From Pseudomonadota bacterium (GTDB lineage Bacteria; Pseudomonadota; Alphaproteobacteria; Azospirillales; Azospirillaceae): a DNA stretch of 12,947 nucleotides. How positions within the stretch are numbered: position 1 is the stretch's first letter; every line of letters starts with the position of its first letter. Below the pieces are notes generated by a model. The model saw only the letters and a list, made by a program, of their open reading frames with translations. It was not told the origin of the DNA and made no database searches. Shown one piece after another: positions 1 through 6,377 of the stretch. Position numbers and translations under genes: made by a program. The stretch spans positions 1-12,947 of the forward strand of contig JAEZPL010000315.1 of assembly GCA_023413605.1 (NCBI GenBank), in the 5' to 3' direction.

Positions 1-124
1 CGGCCGGCGCATGAACGCTTCATGTTCGGCCGGCCGTATGCCCCTTTCGCACGTTGCTACGCAACGTGCTGCCGGGTTTGAACCGAAGGCGTTTGATGGA
101 AGCCATCAAACGCCTTCGGTATCA
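1..124 (-). repeat. Three-hairpin intergenic repeat, copy 1 (cut by window start)
   Basis: This is the reverse-strand copy of an element also found at 4078-4179 and 7962-8090. Read on the minus strand it begins TGATACCGAAGGC. Hairpin 1 is a perfect 18-bp stem (82-99 with 103-120, 3-nt loop). Hairpin 2 is a perfect 9-bp stem, GCACGTTGC/GCAACGTGC (49-57 with 61-69). Hairpin 3 pairs CGGCCGGC at 1-8 with 29-36, and its loop carries a further 6-bp stem, CATGAA/TTCATG (10-24). TATG at 37-40 should pair with bases lying before the window. The layout resembles mosaic palindromic elements known in rhizobia; membership of a named family is not established here. It probably sits downstream of a gene to the left. 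Confidence 0.85.
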
Positions 125-233
125 GAGGTATGACGCCGCCGTCCGGCTGTCCAGCGATGGTCCCTCTCCCCGGCCGTCCGGTGATCGCATAGACTGCCTC
201 CCGCAACGATGCATCGCACGCGGGGGGAAGGAC

Positions 234-1397
234 ATGGCTGCCGCATTCGACATCCGGCCCGGAATCCAGACTTTGCCGGCCAGCGCCATCGTGGCGGTCG
301 CCAACCATGGCCGTGGGCGCGAGGGGCTGATCCCGCTGTGGTTCGGGGAAGGCGACCTGCCCACCCCCGACTTCATCGGGGAGGCGGCGAACCGCGCCAT
401 CCGCGACGGGCACGTCTTCTACACCTATCAGCGCGGCCTGCCGGACCTGCGCGAGGCTCTGTCCGCCTATCTGGAACGGGTGCACGGCGTTCCCGTGCCG
501 GTGGACCGCATCACCGTCACCAGTTCCGGCATGGCGGCGATCATGAACACGATGCAGATGCTGGTCGATCCCGGCGACGAGGTGGCCGTCGTCAGCCCCG
601 TCTGGCCCAACGTCATGGCGGCCGTGCGCACGCAGGGCGGGGTGCCGGTTGAGGTGCCCATGACGCTTGGCAACCAGGGCTGGGCGCTGGACCTGGAGGC
701 GCTGTTCGCCGCCTGCGGGCCGCGCACGCGGGCGATCTTCGTCAACTCCCCCGGCAACCCGACCGGTTGGGTGATGGCGACGGAGGACATGGCCCGCGTG
801 ATGGCCTTCGCGCGGGAACGCGGGCTGTGGGTCATCGCCGACGAGGTCTACGCCCGGCTTGTCTACGACGGGCGCACCGCGGCGCCGTCCTTCCTGGAGG
901 TCGCGGAACCGGACGACCGGCTGATCGTGGTCAACAGCTTCTCCAAGAACTGGGCGATGACCGGCTGGCGGTTGGGCTGGATGATCACGCCGGCGGCGCT
1001 CGGCCCGGTCGTGGAGAACCTCGTGCAGTATTCCACCTCCGGCACGCCCGGCTTCATCCAGATGGCCGGCCTCGCCGCCATCGAACAGGGCGAGCCCTGG
1101 GTGGCGGAAACGGTGGAGCGCTGCCGCAAGGCGCGCGATCTCGTGTGCGGCGCGCTGGCGGCGCTGCCGCGTGTGCGCGTCCAGCCGGCGCCCGGCGCCT
1201 TCTACGCCTTCTTCCAGGTGGAGGGGGAGACGGACAGCGTTGCGCTCGCCAAACGCATCGTCGACGAAGCGCTCGTCGGCCTCGCTCCCGGCGCCGCGTT
1301 CGGGCAGGGCGGGGAGGGGGCGCTGCGCCTGTGCTACGCCAGCCGGCTCGACAAGCTGGAGGAAGCGATGGGGCGTCTGGCGCGCGTTCTGGGTTGA
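234..1397 (+). CDS. Class I/II PLP-dependent aminotransferase
   Basis: A cytosolic fold-type I aminotransferase of 387 residues, the usual family length. It should move an amino group between an amino acid and a 2-oxoacid; the substrate cannot be read from sequence. Visible PLP-site motifs are NSPGNPTG at 171-178 (Asn175 stacks near the cofactor), DEVY at 203-206, and NSFSKNWAMTGWRLGW with Schiff-base Lys238. Arg365, in LRLCYAS, fits the substrate carboxylate-binding arginine. The start at 234 is chosen because a purine-rich GGGGGGAAGGA lies just upstream and family homology begins there. An in-frame ATG at 54 would add 60 residues translated from the repeat element and is unlikely. The gene stands alone, with the repeat 110 bases upstream and a separate small gene downstream. 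Aspartate/aromatic aminotransferase-like is the best general description. Confidence 0.93.
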   Translation: MAAAFDIRPGIQTLPASAIVAVANHGRGREGLIPLWFGEGDLPTPDFIGEAANRAIRDGHVFYTYQRGLPDLREALSAYLERVHGVPVPVDRITVTSSGMAAIMNTMQMLVDPGDEVAVVSPVWPNVMAAVRTQGGVPVEVPMTLGNQGWALDLEALFAACGPRTRAIFVNSPGNPTGWVMATEDMARVMAFARERGLWVIADEVYARLVYDGRTAAPSFLEVAEPDDRLIVVNSFSKNWAMTGWRLGWMITPAALGPVVENLVQYSTSGTPGFIQMAGLAAIEQGEPWVAETVERCRKARDLVCGALAALPRVRVQPAPGAFYAFFQVEGETDSVALAKRIVDEALVGLAPGAAFGQGGEGALRLCYASRLDKLEEAMGRLARVLG

Positions 1398-1557
1398 AAA
1401 TTTCTTCGGCCGCGGATTACATTGTTGGTGTGTTGCACAATTTGTGGCGCCTAAAGCATGTGCAATGATCTACAAACCGTGCATCGGTGATATTCCTACG
1501 ACAGCTATCGAGAAAGCACACAGCTCGCATACCCACTTGTCGGTGGTGGGATTACGA

Positions 1558-1635
1558 ATGATGAGCAATATTCTTTCTCACGGATCGAGGGCGCGGTCGC
1601 CGGTTTCAAAGACCCCCTCGCAACATCAAATGTAG
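1558..1635 (+). CDS. Possible 25-aa upstream ORF before the DUF1127 gene
   Basis: A short ORF starting ATGATG encodes MMSNILSHGSRARSPVSK and seven further residues. A G-rich GGTGGTGGGA lies 6-7 bases before its start and could serve as a weak ribosome binding site. Its TAG stop at 1633-1635 overlaps the AGGA ribosome binding site of the next gene, so its translation could be coupled to that gene. It sits in a 248-base gap (1398-1645) that is clearly richer in A+T than its surroundings. I recognise no family and see no other gene in the gap. It may be a chance ORF within a 5' leader. Confidence 0.25.
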   Translation: MMSNILSHGSRARSPVSKTPSQHQM

Positions 1636-1645
1636 GATCACCACC

Positions 1646-1864
1646 ATGGCTATCGCTCTGCGTTCGGCCCCCGCGGGCCGTGCAACCTCGGTTGCGCCGG
1701 TGGCGCATGTTCTGGACTCGGTTCTGGACACGTTCGCCCTGTGGCGCCAGCGCATCATCACCCGCCGCGAACTGGCTCGTCTCGACGACCGGATGCTGCA
1801 CGACATCGGCATCAACCAGTTCGAGGTTGAGTGCGAAGTCAGCAAGCCGTTCTGGAAGGCGTGA
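1646..1864 (+). CDS. Small DUF1127 (YjiS-like) protein
   Basis: A 72-residue basic protein. The C-terminal half carries the DUF1127 signature: Trp33-Arg34, then RREL at 40-43, LDDRML at 46-51 and DIGI at 53-56. The N-terminal half (about residues 1-25) is Ala/Val-rich and unconserved, as is usual for the family. Alphaproteobacteria carry many DUF1127 paralogues. Some have been linked to RNA turnover and to phosphate or carbon homeostasis, but the role of this one is unknown. The start is supported by AGGA at 1634-1637, eight bases before the ATG. The gene is monocistronic: it follows an A+T-rich leader and ends 26 bases before a strong terminator. Confidence 0.9.
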   Translation: MAIALRSAPAGRATSVAPVAHVLDSVLDTFALWRQRIITRRELARLDDRMLHDIGINQFEVECEVSKPFWKA

Positions 1865-1890
1865 TGCCATCCCGGCAGCCTGCACCGGCA

Positions 1891-1932
1891 AAAAGGGCCG
1901 CTTCCGTTGGGGAAGCGGCCCTTTTGTTTTTT
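1891..1932 (+). terminator. Intrinsic terminator of the DUF1127 gene
   Basis: A perfect 15-bp stem pairs 1891-1905 (AAAAGGGCCGCTTCC) with 1911-1925 around a 5-nt loop. It is followed by G and six T residues at 1927-1932. This is a textbook Rho-independent terminator 26 bases after the stop codon. The A-run on the left arm makes it potentially active on the minus strand too. Confidence 0.93.
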
Positions 1933-1980
1933 GGCCTGCGGGCAAGCCCAGACCGACGTCTTTGATTTCTTTGTCCGGCA

Positions 1981-2022
1981 AACGAAAAAGCCCCCTTCCC
2001 GAAGGAAGAGGGCTTTTTCGTT
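1981..2022 (-). terminator. Bidirectional terminator after the decarboxylase gene
   Basis: A 19-bp stem with one mismatch pairs 1981-1999 with 2004-2022 around the loop CGAA. On both strands the stem ends in GGGCTTTTTCGTT, so it can end transcription in either direction. It lies 10 bases past the minus-strand decarboxylase stop codon, which makes that gene its main client. With the hairpin at 1891-1932 it insulates two convergent genes. Confidence 0.88.
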
Positions 2023-2032
2023 TGGAAGACGT

Positions 2033-3169
2033 TCAGATGCAGATCTGCTGGAGCGGCGCGAAGCCGTTGAAGCAGACGGCCGAGTAGGTCGTCGTGTAGG
2101 CGCCGGTGGCGTGGATGCGCACGCGGTCGCCGGGCTTCAGGTCCAGCGGCAGTTTGTACTCGGCGCGCTCGTACAGCACGTCGGCCGAATCGCAGGTCGG
2201 ACCGGCCAGCACGACCGCTTCCGTATCGCCGTCGCTGTCGTCGCCCATCACCTGGATCGGGTACTGGATGGCCTCGTCCATCGTCTCGGCCAGACCGCTG
2301 AACTTGCCGATGTCCAGGTAGACCCAGCGCTTCAGGTCGTTGGCCGACTTGCGGGAGACGAGCACGACCTCGCTCTCGATGATGCCGGCGTTGCCGACCA
2401 TGCTGCGGCCCGGCTCCACGATGGCTTCCGGCAGGTGGTTGCCGAAATGGGTGCGGAGGCTGTCGAAGATGGCCTGGCCGTAGGCGGTGGTCTCCGGCAC
2501 GTCGGTGCGGTAGCGGGTGGGGAAGCCGCCGCCCAGGTTGATCATGCCCAGCTCGACGCCCAGCACCTCAAGCTCTCGGAACAGCTGCGCCACCTGGAAG
2601 ATGGCGTGGTCCCACTGCGTCAGGTCCTTCTGCTGCGAGCCGACGTGGAACGACACGCCGTAGGGCACGACGTCCATGTCCTTGGCCTTCAGCAGCAGCT
2701 CGCGCGCCATGGCGAGGTCGCAGCCGAACTTGCGCGACAGCGGCCACTCGGCACCCTCGCCCGAGGTCAGGATGCGGCAGAACACGCGCGAACCGGGGGC
2801 GGCGCGCGAAATCTTCTCCAGCTCCTCGGCGCTGTCGAAGGCGAACAGGCGCACGCCCAGCTCGAAGGCGCGGCGGATGTCCGCTTCCTTCTTGATGGTG
2901 TTGCCGTAGGAGATGCGCTCCGGCGTGCAGCCGGCGGCCAGAACCATCTGGATTTCCGGGACGCTGGCGGTGTCGAAGGCCGAACCCAGGCGGGTCAGCA
3001 GGCCCAGGATCTCCGGCGCCGGGTTGGCCTTCACGGCGTAGAAGATCTTCGCGTCCGGGAGGGCTTCCTCCAGGTCGTGATAGTTGGCTTCCACGACGTC
3101 CAGGTCGAGGACGAGGCAAGGCGTCTGCGGGCGCTGCTCTTCGAAAAAGCGCGCAATCTTATCGGTCAT
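2033..3169 (-). CDS. Type III PLP-dependent ornithine/lysine decarboxylase
   Basis: A 378-residue fold-type III decarboxylase (alanine-racemase-like barrel plus beta domain) that makes putrescine from ornithine or cadaverine from lysine, in the cytosol. Motifs in order are YAVKANP with Schiff-base Lys47, FHVGSQ with His175 stacking on PLP, GGGFP at 213-217, EPGR at 252-255 binding the PLP phosphate, GPTCDSADVLY at 323-333 with catalytic Cys326 and Asp327 contributed across the dimer, and GAYT with Tyr358. CDSADV fits bacterial ornithine or dual ornithine/lysine enzymes rather than diaminopimelate decarboxylase. Substrate preference is not settled by sequence. The start is supported by GGGAGA a few bases upstream on the minus strand. 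The gene ends at a strong terminator and is preceded on its own strand by a short arginine-rich ORF (3259-3381), which suggests leader-based control. Confidence 0.95.
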   Translation of the reverse strand: MTDKIARFFEEQRPQTPCLVLDLDVVEANYHDLEEALPDAKIFYAVKANPAPEILGLLTRLGSAFDTASVPEIQMVLAAGCTPERISYGNTIKKEADIRRAFELGVRLFAFDSAEELEKISRAAPGSRVFCRILTSGEGAEWPLSRKFGCDLAMARELLLKAKDMDVVPYGVSFHVGSQQKDLTQWDHAIFQVAQLFRELEVLGVELGMINLGGGFPTRYRTDVPETTAYGQAIFDSLRTHFGNHLPEAIVEPGRSMVGNAGIIESEVVLVSRKSANDLKRWVYLDIGKFSGLAETMDEAIQYPIQVMGDDSDGDTEAVVLAGPTCDSADVLYERAEYKLPLDLKPGDRVRIHATGAYTTTYSAVCFNGFAPLQQICI

Positions 3170-3275
3170 CTCAGTCTCCCGGACGCAAGATGAAGGTGTC
3201 AGGACAAATTGTGAAAAGTCGGGACGGAGCGGCCGAGCGCGGCTGACCGGAAAAAAGGTCAGGCGTTCAGGCCGC
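3170..3275 (-). promoter_or_regulatory. Decarboxylase 5' leader with nested hairpin over a leader-ORF stop codon
   Basis: Between the leader ORF and the decarboxylase start, on the minus strand, CTGACC (3257-3262) pairs with GGTCAG (3243-3248) around a T-rich 8-nt loop. An outer GCGGCC/GGCCGC stem (3270-3275 with 3229-3234) can enclose it. The inner stem contains the leader ORF's TGA stop, so a ribosome stalled or terminating there would open it. The rest of the leader transcript is richer in C than G (my count is about 32 C to 20 G over 3170-3258), as in Rho-loading regions. Alphaproteobacterial ornithine decarboxylase genes are known to carry a conserved leader RNA motif named speF. I cannot test membership without a covariance model. 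Confidence 0.45.
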
Positions 3276-3381
3276 CCATACTGGACTGCCGATTGATCGT
3301 GCGCCGATTGGCGTGGTGGGGCAGGACCGGGAAAAGTCGAAGACGGGTGAGCCGGCGCCCACCCACAACAACATGAACCAT
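3259..3381 (-). CDS. Arginine-rich 40-aa leader ORF upstream of the decarboxylase
   Basis: A 40-codon ORF on the decarboxylase strand starting MVHVVVGGRRLTRLRLF. GGAGG (complement of 3387-3391) lies five bases before the ATG, which is better than the ribosome binding sites of most genes here. Seven of 40 residues are Arg, in the clusters RR at 9-10, RLR at 13-15 and NRRT at 25-28. A segment PHHANRRT lies at 21-28. Codon third positions are unusually A/T-rich for this genome (GTT, CTT, CGA, ACA, AAT), unlike the neighbouring genes. The stop lies 89 bases before the decarboxylase start, inside a hairpin. From memory, the E. coli speF leader peptide that senses ornithine contains a PHIRRT segment. 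The similarity is short and may be chance. A regulatory peptide is my inference; a small structural protein is possible. Confidence 0.6.
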   Translation of the reverse strand: MVHVVVGGRRLTRLRLFPVLPHHANRRTINRQSSMGGLNA

Positions 3382-3526
3382 CGTAACCTCCAAGTCGCCG
3401 CCTTGCTTAAGGGACGGTCGGGGATCACGCGTTACGTCGTTGCATAACCACATCTCGAAAAGACGAGGGCGGGCCAGCGGCACGTGCGCTTGCGAGTTGC
3501 GGTTACATAGATCCAATGGCCGGCCT

Positions 3527-3555
3527 TTTAAAGAGAAAAATGCGGCGGGTCGCAA
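3527..3555 (-). promoter_or_regulatory. Candidate sigma-70 promoter for the decarboxylase leader
   Basis: On the minus strand TTGCGA (complement of 3550-3555) is followed after 17 bases by TTTAAA (complement of 3527-3532). It would start a transcript with a leader of roughly 350 bases that includes the arginine-rich ORF. The 431-base gap between the decarboxylase and the MgtC gene (3170-3600) holds this site, the leader ORF and its hairpin. I found no convincing plus-strand promoter for the MgtC gene there. Confidence 0.35.
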
Positions 3556-3600
3556 AAAAGTGTCAGCCCCCGCGGCGGGCCGAAAAGTTGGAGACAAATC

Positions 3601-4080
3601 ATGGACTTGAGTACCGCCATACCGGTTGGGGACTTGGCGTTCCGGCTGTGCGCCGCGGCGCTCTGCGGGGCGGCGCTGGGTCTCGACCGGGAGGTGCGCG
3701 GCAAGGCCGCCGGCCTGCGCACGCACACGCTGGTCGCCATCAGCGCCGCGGTCACGACGCTGGTGGCGCTGGAACTGTACGAGGGGCTGGCCTACCGGAC
3801 GGACTCCGGCAACATGGATCCCACCCGCGTCATCCAGGGCGTGGCCCAGGCCATCGGCTTCATCAGCGCGGGCGTCATGATCCGCGCGGGCACCAGCGTG
3901 CGCGGCGCCACCACCGCGGCGGTCATCTGGATGGCCGGCGCGCTGGGCATCGCCTGCGGAGCCGGCTTCTACGTCCTGGCCGGGATGGCGCTGGCGCTCT
4001 GCCTGATCGTGACCGTGCTGTTCACCTACGCGATGCGCTGGCTGCCGGGGGATGTCAGGAACGGGGAGGAGGAGGAGTGA
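3601..4080 (+). CDS. MgtC/SapB family inner-membrane protein
   Basis: A 159-residue hydrophobic protein with about four membrane segments (near residues 12-28, 42-58, 78-95 and 103-145, the last probably two spans). Family signatures are GLDREVRGKAAGLRTHTLV at 27-45, DPTR at 73-76 and GFISAGVM followed by GATTAAVIWMAGALG at 102-116. This is the short form without the C-terminal ACT-like domain of Salmonella MgtC. MgtC proteins inhibit the F-type ATP synthase and aid growth at low magnesium; the role of SapB-type relatives is less clear. GGAG at 3590-3593 lies seven bases before the start. The tail is acidic (GEEEE), and the TGA stop is the first triplet of the adjoining repeat. The gene is divergent from the decarboxylase. 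Confidence 0.9.
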   Translation: MDLSTAIPVGDLAFRLCAAALCGAALGLDREVRGKAAGLRTHTLVAISAAVTTLVALELYEGLAYRTDSGNMDPTRVIQGVAQAIGFISAGVMIRAGTSVRGATTAAVIWMAGALGIACGAGFYVLAGMALALCLIVTVLFTYAMRWLPGDVRNGEEEE

Positions 4081-4179
4081 CACCGAAGGCGTTTGATGGG
4101 TTCCATCAAACGCCTTCGGTACAAACCCGACAGCACATGGCACAGCCATGTGCGAAAGGGTCATACGGCGGTCCGTATG
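4078..4179 (+). repeat. Three-hairpin intergenic repeat, copy 2 (short third hairpin)
   Basis: The element begins TGACACCGAAGGC. Hairpin 1 is a perfect 18-bp stem (4082-4099 with 4103-4120). Hairpin 2 is a perfect 9-bp stem, GCACATGGC/GCCATGTGC (4133-4141 with 4145-4153). Hairpin 3 is shortened to CATACGG/CCGTATG with loop CGGT (4162-4179). It sits between convergent genes: the MgtC stop is its first triplet, and the MFS gene ends inside its third hairpin. A role as a bidirectional transcript end is plausible, but no T-tract follows the stems. Confidence 0.88.
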
Positions 4180-5348
4180 ACCAGCGCGCGGTAGGACAGG
4201 GCCGCCCCCAGCGCCACCAGCCCGATGGCGCCCATCATGGGAAGCTGCGTGCCGGTGTGCATGTGGCCGACCATCAGGCCGATCGCCGCCGCGACGGACA
4301 TCTGGACGAAGCCGACGAGCGCGGAGGCAAGCCCCGCCATCATCGGGTACGGCCCGACCGCGCCGGCCATGGCGTTGGGCAGCGTCAGCCCGGCCCCGAC
4401 CATGAAGACGAAAACCGGCGCCAGCACCGCCGCCAGATGCGCCACGTCGGCCATGGCCAGACCGGCGCCCGCCAAGCCGCCGGCCAGCGACACCGCGGTG
4501 CCCGTGCGGATCATCCACGGGCCGCCCTTCCGGTGGCTCATCCGGCCGGCGAGGAAGGACCCCAGCGCGTAGCCCAGCACCACCACGCCGAAGCTCGCCC
4601 CATACTGGGCCGGCGTCAGGTGCAGCCGCCCGATCAGCACGAAGCTGGAACCCGAGATGAAGGAGAAAATGCCGCTGTAGGTGAAGGCCACCGTCAACAT
4701 GAAGCCCAGGAAACCGCGGTCGCGCAGCAGCAGGGCGTAGTTGGCGGCCATGCGTCCCGGCCGCAGGGCGTTCTCGTCGCGGTGCGCGTTGGTCTCGCCC
4801 AGCATGGTCCAGGTGGCGGCCAGGATCACCACCGCGAAACCGGTCAGCAGCAGGAAATTGCCGCGCCAGCCGAACAGCTCCGTGATCACGCCGCCCAGAA
4901 CCGGCCCGACCGCCGGGGCCAGCGTCATCGCCATGGCCATGTAGGCGAGCACGGTGGCCGCCCGGTCGCGACCGAACACGTCGCGCACCACCGCCCGCGC
5001 CACCACCGGGCCGCAGCAGGCGCCCAGCGCCTGGAAGAAGCGCGCGACGATCAGCCCGCCGATGTCGTCGGTCAGCGCGCAGGCCGCACTCGCCACCAGA
5101 TAGATGGCGATCCCGCCCAGCAGGGCCGGCCGACGCCCGAACCGGTCCGACACCGGCCCATAGACCAGCTGCGACACCGCGAAGCCGACCAGGAAGACCG
5201 ACAGGGTCAATTGCACGGTGGCGATGTCCGTCCCGAACACCGTGACCAGGGTCGGCAACGAGGGCAGGTACAGGTCGGTGGACAGCGGGCCGAAGGCGAC
5301 GAGCGCGGTCAGCAGAACGCGGACGGCAAGGGAGTCTGGGCGGGGCAT
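4161..5348 (-). CDS. MFS drug-resistance transporter, Bcr/CflA type
   Basis: A 395-residue inner-membrane protein with the 12-span pattern of the major facilitator superfamily, DHA1 group, probably a proton-driven exporter. The N-terminal GPLSTDLYLPSLPTL at 20-34 is typical of the Bcr/CflA family. Motif A, GPVSDRFGRR, is at 64-73, and RFFQALGACCGP at 103-114 matches the conserved span-4 region. Bcr/CflA relatives export bicyclomycin, chloramphenicol, sulfonamides or cysteine; the substrate here is unknown. No clear ribosome binding site precedes the ATG, but the start agrees with the family. The last residues (about VIRTAV) and the stop lie inside hairpin 3 of the repeat at 4078-4179, so the native C-terminus may have been replaced. 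The peptidase gene lies 119 bases upstream on the same strand. Confidence 0.92.
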   Translation of the reverse strand: MPRPDSLAVRVLLTALVAFGPLSTDLYLPSLPTLVTVFGTDIATVQLTLSVFLVGFAVSQLVYGPVSDRFGRRPALLGGIAIYLVASAACALTDDIGGLIVARFFQALGACCGPVVARAVVRDVFGRDRAATVLAYMAMAMTLAPAVGPVLGGVITELFGWRGNFLLLTGFAVVILAATWTMLGETNAHRDENALRPGRMAANYALLLRDRGFLGFMLTVAFTYSGIFSFISGSSFVLIGRLHLTPAQYGASFGVVVLGYALGSFLAGRMSHRKGGPWMIRTGTAVSLAGGLAGAGLAMADVAHLAAVLAPVFVFMVGAGLTLPNAMAGAVGPYPMMAGLASALVGFVQMSVAAAIGLMVGHMHTGTQLPMMGAIGLVALGAALSYRALVIRTAV

Positions 5349-5467
5349 GGGCTGGACTGGTGGTTTGGAGGAAGGCGTGCGCTCGGAAGGCGTTCGCCCC
5401 GTCCTCTTATGTCAGCGCCCTGGATATTGCACCTGAAACCATTCCTTCAGCCATCGGATGGCGGCAC

Positions 5468-6196
5468 TCACCCGTAGCGCAAAAGCCGCGCGCCGTTGGC
5501 TTTCAGCCACGCCCGCGGCGCTTTCACGTCGGCGGTCAGCTGCGCGCAAAGCGCCCAGAAGCGCGGGGAGTGGTTCATTTCGCGCAGGTGCGCCACCTCG
5601 TGCCCGACCACATAGTCCAGCACGGCCTCCGGTGTCAGGATCAGGCGCCAGGAGAAGGACAGCCGCCCGGTGGCGGAGCAGCTTCCCCAGCGGCTGCGCG
5701 TGTCGCGCACGGTCACGGCGGCGACGCGCGCCCCGATCTGCGCGGCCTTGGCGCGCGACCGCTCGGCCAGTTCGCGCTTCGCCTCGGCCATCAGGAAGTC
5801 GCGCACGCGGCGGGCGACATGCTCCGGCTGGCCGCCCACCAGGATGGCGCCGTTCTCCCGCCGTGTGGCGCCCCGCAGGTCAGGCATGTGCCGGATGACG
5901 TGATCGGTGCCGAGAAAGGGAACGATCGCGCCGTCGGAAAAGGGCAGTTCCGGCGGCAGCGCCGCCAGCCGCGCCCGCACCCAGCCGTCGTGCCGCCCGA
6001 CGAATCGGAGTGCCTCCACCTCCGACACGCCGACGGGAATCACCACCTGGATCAGCCCGCGCCCGGCGTCCACGCGCAGGGTCATGCGGCGCGCGCGGGC
6101 GCTTTCCCGCAGCTCCAGCGGAACCGGCAGGCCGGCGACGGCCAGCGCGCGTGGAGCTTTCGGGCGAGGGCTTTGTGCTTTGCGGCGGAAGATCAT
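5468..6196 (-). CDS. YgjP-type M48-like zinc metallopeptidase (former DUF45)
   Basis: A 242-residue cytosolic protein of the YgjP/SprT-like family. Zinc-site residues are visible: HEVAHL with His199, Glu200 and His203, and a third ligand His209 in EMNHSP. The family motif TRSRWGSC is at 166-173, followed by SFSWRLILTP. No signal peptide or membrane span is seen. The biochemical role of the family is poorly defined; some members are linked to protein quality control or restriction-modification loci, and no restriction genes are nearby. No good ribosome binding site is visible: a candidate -10 TATAAG ends only five bases before the ATG, which suggests a leaderless transcript. The gene is divergent from the hybrid kinase, with 181 bases between them, and is upstream of the MFS gene on the same strand. 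Confidence 0.9.
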   Translation of the reverse strand: MIFRRKAQSPRPKAPRALAVAGLPVPLELRESARARRMTLRVDAGRGLIQVVIPVGVSEVEALRFVGRHDGWVRARLAALPPELPFSDGAIVPFLGTDHVIRHMPDLRGATRRENGAILVGGQPEHVARRVRDFLMAEAKRELAERSRAKAAQIGARVAAVTVRDTRSRWGSCSATGRLSFSWRLILTPEAVLDYVVGHEVAHLREMNHSPRFWALCAQLTADVKAPRAWLKANGARLLRYG

Positions 6197-6201
6197 ACCT
6201 A

Positions 6202-6231
6202 CTTATAGACTGCAAGCGCCTGCAGGGCCAA
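6202..6231 (-). promoter_or_regulatory. Candidate promoter giving a leaderless peptidase mRNA
   Basis: On the minus strand TTGGCC (complement of 6226-6231) and TATAAG (complement of 6202-6207) are separated by 18 bases. The -10 ends five bases before the peptidase ATG, so transcription would start at or next to the start codon. This fits the poor ribosome binding site. It is supported only by motif matching. Confidence 0.35.
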
Positions 6232-6316
6232 CGGATCGGCCGGGGAAGCGGCCACAGGAAACGGGCGCGGGGACATTCGAACGGAATTTGTCTCAAGTGA
6301 GTTCAGCATGTGACAT

Positions 6317-6346
6317 TTGACTCCGGAGCCCCAGTGGCCAGATAAA
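6317..6346 (+). promoter_or_regulatory. Candidate sigma-70 promoter of the hybrid kinase
   Basis: TTGACT at 6317-6322 is followed by an 18-base spacer and GATAAA at 6341-6346. This predicts a start near 6353, about 25 bases before the GTG start codon. The match is fair, not perfect. Confidence 0.4.
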
Positions 6347-6377
6347 GCAATCCTAACCCGAGTGGGCTGGTGAAGTC

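Noticed and set aside
54..233. A longer start for the aminotransferase at 54
   Set aside because: The added 60 residues would be encoded by the repeat element and lack family similarity, while a strong ribosome binding site precedes 234.
1907..3193. A 428-codon plus-strand open frame opposite the decarboxylase
   Set aside because: It is antisense to an enzyme with all catalytic motifs intact, starts inside a terminator and has no ribosome binding site.
3516..5477. A 653-codon plus-strand open frame across the MgtC and MFS genes
   Set aside because: It runs out of frame through MgtC, through the repeat, and antisense to the MFS gene. The translation is Arg/Gly/His-rich with no domain.
6276..6306. 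A general-stress (EcfG-type) promoter, CGAAC...GTT, upstream of the hybrid kinase
   Set aside because: The first motif is not GGAAC and the 18-base spacing is longer than the usual 16-17.
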